Below are positions 59,104 through 64,000 of a stretch of DNA of 64,000 bases, piece after piece. Every line of letters begins with the position of its first letter. The stretch's first letter is position 1. The notes under the pieces are model-generated. The model was given only the letters and a program-made list of their open reading frames with translations. It did not search any database and was not told the DNA's origin. The DNA lies in the NCBI GenBank assembly GCA_965603125.1, contig CBFDBU010000008.1, positions 62,001 through 126,000 on the forward strand, read 5' to 3'. The position numbers and the translations under genes were made by a program. This DNA comes from JAJRTA01 sp965603125. GTDB taxonomy: Bacteria > Zixibacteria > MSB-5A5 > GN15 > FEB-12.

Positions 59104-61536
59104 CTACGGACACGGTGGTGGTGCCGGGCCCTGGTTGAACATGTAGTCCACAAGATAGACCAGGTCGGCAATGTCGATCGGCGCCGCTCCGCTGCCGTCG
59201 ATGTCGCCTTCGTCAAAACACACCGGCAGCGGGCCTTGGTTGAACATGTAGTCTACCAGATAGACCAAGTCGGCTATGTCGATCGGCAGCACGCCACTGT
59301 GATCCACGTCACCGCGAATCACGCAGCAGTCATAGGCGATCTTGGCGACAAAGGCGTCGCCCTGACCACCGTTGATAGTGAGGTCCGGACCGACAATCAC
59401 CGGAAAGCTCGCCTGGGAAGACCCTGTACCGCCGACCACGTAGGCAGCGCCGGTGTTGTCCACGGCGATGTCAGAGGCATCGTCGTATTCCGTCCCGCCG
59501 ATGTAGCTACAGTAGTCCATAACTGCGCCAATTGCAATCACTTTGGCTGCAAAAGCGTCTCCGTTGCCGTTGTACGTGAGGTCCGGGCCCGAGAGGACGG
59601 GGAAACTCGCCTGCGTAGAGGCCGTGCCGCCCGTTACATAGGCATTGTTACTACCATCGAGAGCAATCCCGTAGCCTGCATCATAACCCGAGCCGCCGAT
59701 ATACCCGCAATGCACCAAGCCGTTACAACTCAGATTCATACGGGCCAAAAAGGCATCTCGAGATCCATTGTGAGTAGGATCCGGGCCGCCGACCACGGGG
59801 AAGCTCGCCTCGGTGGATTCTGTCTCACCTACTACACAAACCGATGACAAGGGATTCAGCCGTGCGACGCCATTGCCCTTGTCCAAACCCGTCCCGCCGA
59901 TGTACCCGCAGAAGCCTAGCCCGGTACCGTCATTCGAGACCGAGGCCACGAAGGCGTCGAACATACCACCATTGTAAGTAAGGTCGGGACCATGAACCAC
60001 CGGAAAAGTTGCCTGTGTGGAGTTAGTCCAGCCTGTTACACACGGAGACACTCCAGTGGTCACCGCAATGTCAACGGCTATGTCCAAATCCACCCCGCCG
60101 ATGTAGCCGCAGTATGTCAGACCAGTGCCACTCGCGTTTACCTTTGCAACAAATGCATCGCACGTACCGCCATTGTAGGTGAGATCCGGGCCGACAGTCA
60201 CCGGGAAGCTCGCCTCCGTAGTGTTTGTGTATCCAGCCACATAGGCGTTTGCGTACGGGTCCAGATCGATGCCGTAGGCCTGGTCCGAACCTGTCCCGCC
60301 GATATAACCGCAGTAGAGCAGGCCGGTGCCTGCCGCGTTCACCTTGGCTACGTACGCGTCCATCCCGCCGTTGAACGACAGGTTAGGGCCGATAGTAACT
60401 GGGAAACTGGACTGCGAAGATGCAGTGTTACCCACGACATAAGCATTGCCGGAACCATCGACAGCAACACCTTCGCCATAGTCAAACTGCGTACCGCCGA
60501 TATAGCCACAGTACACGAGGCTGGAGCCATCGGCCGCCACCTTGGCCACGTATGCGTCACACCCACCGTTGAACATCAGGTCGGGACCGACAGCCACCGG
60601 AAAGCTCGCCTGAGTGGATTCTGTCCAACCGACTACGTAAGCGCACCCCGAAGCATCCACTGCGATGCCGTTGCCGAAGTCCTCAGTCATTGCTGCCCCA
60701 CCAATGTAGCCACAGTAAACCAGCACCATCGGGTCAAGAATGAGAGGCTTCGTGGGGTCGTAGGCGCCAATACTGAAACCATACTGGAAAACATCGCCGG
60801 AAGTTCCTTCTCTCATGGCATAGGCCATCGGTACCTCCACCCGGTGCCCGTCGATATCCTGGCAGGCGTACGGCGTAGCATCTTCAAACCCGCCAAGGGG
60901 GGTACTTACCGCCAATTCACCCGTTTCCATCGGCGTCACACTCGTTGCACCCCGATACGCGAGGCGTATTTGGCTTGGGTTCGCACCCGGTTTGACAACA
61001 AACTCATACTTGAGGCTGGTGACAGTACCTGAGTAGACAAGGTCTATACCAGGCCAGAGGTCCGGATAGACAATCTTGCCGTAGGTCGGTATGCCGGTAT
61101 ACCAGTTTTCGGGTTCTCCTTTGAAGTAGCTGATGACCCCCTCCTGACCGCTTTCACCCCTTGGCCACACACTGGGGTTGGCGTCGACAAAGTCAAGTTT
61201 GACTGCCCAGCGCTCACTTGATACCGGTTTAGTTCGGGGCAGGAACTCAGCTTCTACGCCGGGTATCGGCTCCATTCCCGTGTTGGTTTCGCCCCCAACC
61301 AGGGCGAACGTGACACCGGATGATGTGAAGTAGAGGGTCTTGTCGGAACCCTGGACGTAAAATGCTACGTCCTCGTGCAGTTGCCCCTGGTTCGCGATGA
61401 AATAGAGGGGCATCTCACCGTAAGCCCTGTCGATGTGAGAACCCCGACGATTGTCAAGCTGGTCAGCCGAAAAGGCAAGACCCGCTGCCAGTACAATCAT
61501 ACCGGCGACTCCCACGATCGCTGCTTTTCTCCTCAT
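59104..61536 (-). CDS. Exported SBBP-repeat (beta-propeller) protein with dockerin-like repeats
   Basis: This 810 aa protein has a signal peptide (residues 1-24, AAIVGVAGMIVLAAGLAFSA). Residues 35-270 are the N-terminal domain that usually precedes SBBP repeats (YFIANQGQLHEDVAFYVQGS, EGVISYFKGEPENWYTGIPT, YPDLWPGIDLVYSGT). Then come seven repeats of about 66 residues with the phrase CGYIGG...GIAVDxSGxAYVVGxT...SFPV...GPDL...NGG...DAFVAKV, enough for a seven-bladed propeller. The C-terminal 70 residues are two dockerin-like repeats with bordering Cys, almost the same as those of the C10 protease at 47396. Likely surface-located; ligand unknown. Confidence 0.9.
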   Translation of the reverse strand: MRRKAAIVGVAGMIVLAAGLAFSADQLDNRRGSHIDRAYGEMPLYFIANQGQLHEDVAFYVQGSDKTLYFTSSGVTFALVGGETNTGMEPIPGVEAEFLPRTKPVSSERWAVKLDFVDANPSVWPRGESGQEGVISYFKGEPENWYTGIPTYGKIVYPDLWPGIDLVYSGTVTSLKYEFVVKPGANPSQIRLAYRGATSVTPMETGELAVSTPLGGFEDATPYACQDIDGHRVEVPMAYAMREGTSGDVFQYGFSIGAYDPTKPLILDPMVLVYCGYIGGAAMTEDFGNGIAVDASGCAYVVGWTESTQASFPVAVGPDLMFNGGCDAYVAKVAADGSSLVYCGYIGGTQFDYGEGVAVDGSGNAYVVGNTASSQSSFPVTIGPNLSFNGGMDAYVAKVNAAGTGLLYCGYIGGTGSDQAYGIDLDPYANAYVAGYTNTTEASFPVTVGPDLTYNGGTCDAFVAKVNASGTGLTYCGYIGGVDLDIAVDIAVTTGVSPCVTGWTNSTQATFPVVHGPDLTYNGGMFDAFVASVSNDGTGLGFCGYIGGTGLDKGNGVARLNPLSSVCVVGETESTEASFPVVGGPDPTHNGSRDAFLARMNLSCNGLVHCGYIGGSGYDAGYGIALDGSNNAYVTGGTASTQASFPVLSGPDLTYNGNGDAFAAKVIAIGAVMDYCSYIGGTEYDDASDIAVDNTGAAYVVGGTGSSQASFPVIVGPDLTINGGQGDAFVAKIAYDCCVIRGDVDHSGVLPIDIADLVYLVDYMFNQGPLPVCFDEGDIDGSGAAPIDIADLVYLVDYMFNQGPAPPPCP

Positions 61537-61881
61537 AACTCCTCCAAATAGTTAGAACGGCTCCAGAGTGATGTGAACTTCAGTTCGATTTTATAAGGGC
61601 ATTCAGGATGTAAACAAACAAAGATGATATACCCTCAGTATTATCAAAGGTGTAAGTCGATGCACCGAGGTCAGGATTGTCGGTCAGCAGTCTTGCGACT
61701 GCCGTGACACACCACAAACGCAGTCGTACAGCAAGCTATTTCTGCAATGACTAACACCAAACATTGTGAAAAACCCTCCCCGTAAACCGCCTAGCCCTTT
61801 CGCCCATACTCTGTGTCAAATATAGCCCCGAGCAGTTAGAGTGTCAAGCGTTTTCTGGAGCTTATTGCTTGCTGATGGCCT
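61537..61881. other. Intergenic stretch upstream of the SBBP gene
   Basis: About 340 AT-richer bases containing the presumed promoter of the minus-strand SBBP gene. No ORF with a motif and no RNA gene were recognised. Confidence 0.4.
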
Positions 61882-61962
61882 CTACGGACACGTCGGCGGT
61901 TCAGGGCCCTGATTAAACATGCAGTCCAAGAGATTGGCGATGCCAGCCAGTGTGACACCGTG
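61882..61962 (-). pseudogene. Decayed dockerin-like repeat
   Basis: The last 25 codons before the stop at 61882 read GVTLAGIANLLDCMFNQGPE followed by PPTCP. This aligns with the end of dockerin-like repeats in the SBBP and protease genes (IDIADLVYLVDYMFNQGP...), with several substitutions in the calcium-loop part. The preceding codons of the same frame do not resemble a protein of the set, so this looks like the last piece of a deleted exported-protein gene. Confidence 0.65.
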
Positions 61963-62098
61963 CAAGCTTTGTGTTGACGTGCCTGGGGCAGATCGGTATG
62001 TTGAGCCGCTCGCATTAAGGTGAATGCGACTGTCGCCGATATGTTGTATCGTAGGCGAAAGATGGTGCCCGTAACCGACTGAACACAGAGGTGCCGTT

Positions 62099-63301
62099 AT
62101 GGCGAATATCAGAACCAAGAAGGGCGTTATTGCAATCCTCACCGGCGGTGGCGATGTGCCCGGTCTGAATCCGGCAATCAGGGCCATCACCATCAGAGCC
62201 GTAAGGGAGGGCTATCAGGTGATCGGCTTGCGTCGTGGTTGGGCAGGTACAATAGAACTGAAGCGCGAGCAGGGAGCCGACAACAGCGATTGCTATCAGT
62301 TCCTGACGGAGGAGATAGTCAACAAGGCCGGCAGGACCGGCGGCACGTTCCTGCACACCTCCCGCACACACCCCGGTCATGTGGCGAAAGATGACGTGCC
62401 GGAACACCTGGCTGACAGCTATGATGCAGAAGTGAACGACCTGACGCCGGAAGTGCTGAAAAACCTGGAGTTCCTGGGCGTCGACTACCTCATCCCTATC
62501 GGTGGCGATGATACGCTCAGCTATGCCGTGCGGTTGTTCCAGGAAGGAGTCAAAGTCGTTGCCATGCCGAAAACGATGGACAACGATGTTGCCGGGACGG
62601 ACTACTGCATTGGATTCAGCACTTGCGTCACCCGAACCATAATGATGACGGACAGCCTGCGGACTTCAGCCGGGTCGCATGAGAGGTTCCTGGTTCTTGA
62701 GGTCTTCGGAAGGTACGCTGGTTTCACCGCCATGCTTCCGACGATGGCCGGAGCGGCCAACCGTTGCGTCATTCCGGAATACAAATTCAACATAGAGCAA
62801 TTGACGGAGTTGCTGGTGAATGACCGCCGGGCCAATCCGAGCAAATACTCAGTTGTCCTGGTGTCGGAAGGGGCCATGTTCGAGGGCAGCGACATGGTGT
62901 TCCGGGATACGGCCAAGGATGCTTACGGCCATGCCAAACTTGGCGGCATTGGTGACCTGGTTTCGGCGGAACTGAGGAAACTCTCCCCCAAATACAACCA
63001 CGGGAAATTGGTCGACGTCGTCACCCAGAAGCTGGGTTACCTGGTAAGGGGAGGCAACCCCGACGCCATTGATTCCATCGTTCCCATGGCCTATGGCAAC
63101 CTGGCTCTCGACTTGATCCTCAAGGGGACTCATGGTCGACTTGTGGTGTTGAAGAACGGGCGATATGATGATGTACCCGTCGATGTCGTTACACGCTTCA
63201 AGAAATTCGTCAACGTCGAAAGGCATTATAATACGGAACGGTTGCGTCCGCTGTATAAGAGTTTCGAGATGCAGCCCCTGTTCATAATGACCAGTGAGTG
63301 A
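62099..63301 (+). CDS. 6-phosphofructokinase with pyrophosphate-type signature
   Basis: This 400 aa protein has ribosome binding site AGAGGTG before ATG. The PFK fold is clear: the phosphate-donor loop ILTGGGDVPGLNPAIR, catalytic PKTMDND (157-163) and substrate segments RTSAGSHERFLVLEVFGRYA and SEGAMFEGSDM. Residues 135-139 read GGDDT. In ATP-dependent enzymes this loop is GGDGS and the later motif PGTIDND. An acidic residue in the first and Lys in the second are the known marks of pyrophosphate-dependent enzymes. It therefore probably catalyses the reversible PPi-fructose-6-phosphate reaction of glycolysis. Monocistronic by spacing. Confidence 0.93.
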   Translation: MANIRTKKGVIAILTGGGDVPGLNPAIRAITIRAVREGYQVIGLRRGWAGTIELKREQGADNSDCYQFLTEEIVNKAGRTGGTFLHTSRTHPGHVAKDDVPEHLADSYDAEVNDLTPEVLKNLEFLGVDYLIPIGGDDTLSYAVRLFQEGVKVVAMPKTMDNDVAGTDYCIGFSTCVTRTIMMTDSLRTSAGSHERFLVLEVFGRYAGFTAMLPTMAGAANRCVIPEYKFNIEQLTELLVNDRRANPSKYSVVLVSEGAMFEGSDMVFRDTAKDAYGHAKLGGIGDLVSAELRKLSPKYNHGKLVDVVTQKLGYLVRGGNPDAIDSIVPMAYGNLALDLILKGTHGRLVVLKNGRYDDVPVDVVTRFKKFVNVERHYNTERLRPLYKSFEMQPLFIMTSE

Positions 63302-63611
63302 ATGGCGCTTCTGACGGCCGGACCTGGAGTTGAACATATGCCGCTCCGAGATCACGGGCGGCTGCGACTACCGGCTTAGTGCACACCCTCTCATCTCCCG
63401 CCGGAGGGAACCTGCTCAACCCGCGAGACGATCTCTGCCTTTTTGGGGTTAAACAATTCCGCTAATTCAAACGTTTCTCAGTCAACAGTTGTGAGCACAG
63501 AGCCCGGTTCCGAGATGATTGGGGATCTGCAATAACTGAAACCAAGTACTCGCCCACCTCTGTTACATCCCGCGCGCCATGTCGTGTTGCGCACAGAAGA
63601 GGAGGAGAAAA
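63302..63611. other. Intergenic stretch without a recognised gene
   Basis: About 310 bases between pfk and the last gene. No ORF, RNA or repeat stands out. The ribosome binding site of the next gene (GGAGGAGAAAAG) is at the end. Confidence 0.4.
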
Positions 63612-64000
63612 GATGAAAAACCGTTATGTTACCATGGCAGTCATGTTCGGGCTTCTTGTGGTGGGAGCGACGGTCCTATCCACCAGCGATTATCCTCCTC
63701 CGCCGAACATCCGCATCACCACCATTCCTGAGTTGAATAACGAGGAGCAGGTGTTTATCTGCCCTACCGACTCCAACATCATTATTGCCAACTGGCGCGA
63801 TTTCCGTCTGGGGTATCGTCAGATCGGGGTCGGTCGTTCGACCGACGGCGGGTTGACGTGGTCGGATTCCCTCATTAATAAACCGCACATGCAGCACTTC
63901 GGTTGGGACTCCAAGCAGTCGGATCCCACCATGACTGTGGACCGGCTGGGTAATTTCTACATGTCAGCGCTTGACTATGACGGCTTCGGCTTCAGCGGGC
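63612..64000 (+). CDS. Exported BNR/sialidase-like protein, 5' part only
   Basis: ATG 63612 follows a strong GGAGGAG site and the frame is open to the window edge (129 codons). Residues 1-23 or so are a signal peptide (YVTMAVMFGLLVVGATVLST). The mature start has features of sialidase-type propellers: VFICPTDSNIIIANWRDF, then an Asp-box-like VGRSTDGGLTWSDSLI and a next blade SDPTMTVDRLGNFYMSALDY. Such domains bind or cleave glycans, or are simply structural. The full architecture lies beyond the window. Confidence 0.75.

Noticed and set aside
1..64000. CRISPR array or classical defence island
   Set aside because: No set of regularly spaced identical repeats and no cas, restriction-modification or toxin-antitoxin genes were recognised. 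The repeats at 25456-25627 are palindromes of different sequence, not direct repeats.

Overview
The window looks like a chromosomal segment of a Gram-negative, probably uncultured bacterium of the FCB superphylum, with candidate phylum Zixibacteria as the best guess. The reasons are an LpxC-FabZ fusion next to lpxA (a fusion known from Bacteroidetes and relatives), several exported proteins that end in dockerin-like repeats of the type DIADLVYLVDYMFN, an exported protein with a C-terminal sorting-like domain, and a broad mix of housekeeping and exported genes. The taxonomic call is inference; no database was searched.

Layout. 1-5 kb: the 5' part of an exported protein gene (minus strand, running off the left edge), then a scar of mobile DNA (tRNA-Leu(CAG), a tyrosine-recombinase 3' fragment and an IS256-type transposase 3' fragment), then a large exported protein. 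5-13 kb: mazG, valS, a CPBP membrane protease, two small predicted DNA-binding proteins, and the lipid A genes lpxC/fabZ and lpxA. 13.5-17.6 kb: a riboflavin operon (ribD-ribE-ribBA-ribH-nusB) behind an FMN riboswitch with a terminator. 17.8-28 kb: a membrane and sugar cluster made of a DUF2723 protein, a GT4, a flippase-like membrane protein, a GT39, and, beyond an array of palindromic repeats, a WbpB-like oxidoreductase, a WbpD-like acetyltransferase and a GT2. 28-30.7 kb: small poorly known genes and a rhodanese/MauE pair.

30.7-38.6 kb: a compact type IV pilus operon on the minus strand (pilB-pilC-pilin-pilin-pilM/N fusion-pilO-pilP-pilQ). 38.7-49.5 kb: a BamA/TamA-like barrel, a predicted metalloprotease, a zinc-ribbon protein, a truncated IS110 transposase inside an inverted repeat, a DUF4412-like protein, and tandem papain-like (C1A) and streptopain-like (C10) proteases that share a PKD, cohesin-like and dockerin-like tail. 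49.7-58.9 kb: a KamA-like radical SAM protein, a MATE transporter, MBL and HAD hydrolases, a DinB-like protein, a TPR protein, dihydrolipoyl dehydrogenase flanked by two tiny ORFs, and an exported nucleoside phosphorylase-like protein. 59-64 kb: a seven-repeat SBBP propeller protein with dockerin-like repeats, a dockerin remnant, a phosphofructokinase with the pyrophosphate-type signature, and the start of another exported protein.

No CRISPR array, rRNA operon, prophage or classical defence island was seen. The most unusual theme is the set of exported proteins sharing dockerin-like repeats, two of which also carry a cohesin-like domain. This suggests a surface or extracellular protein assembly system.
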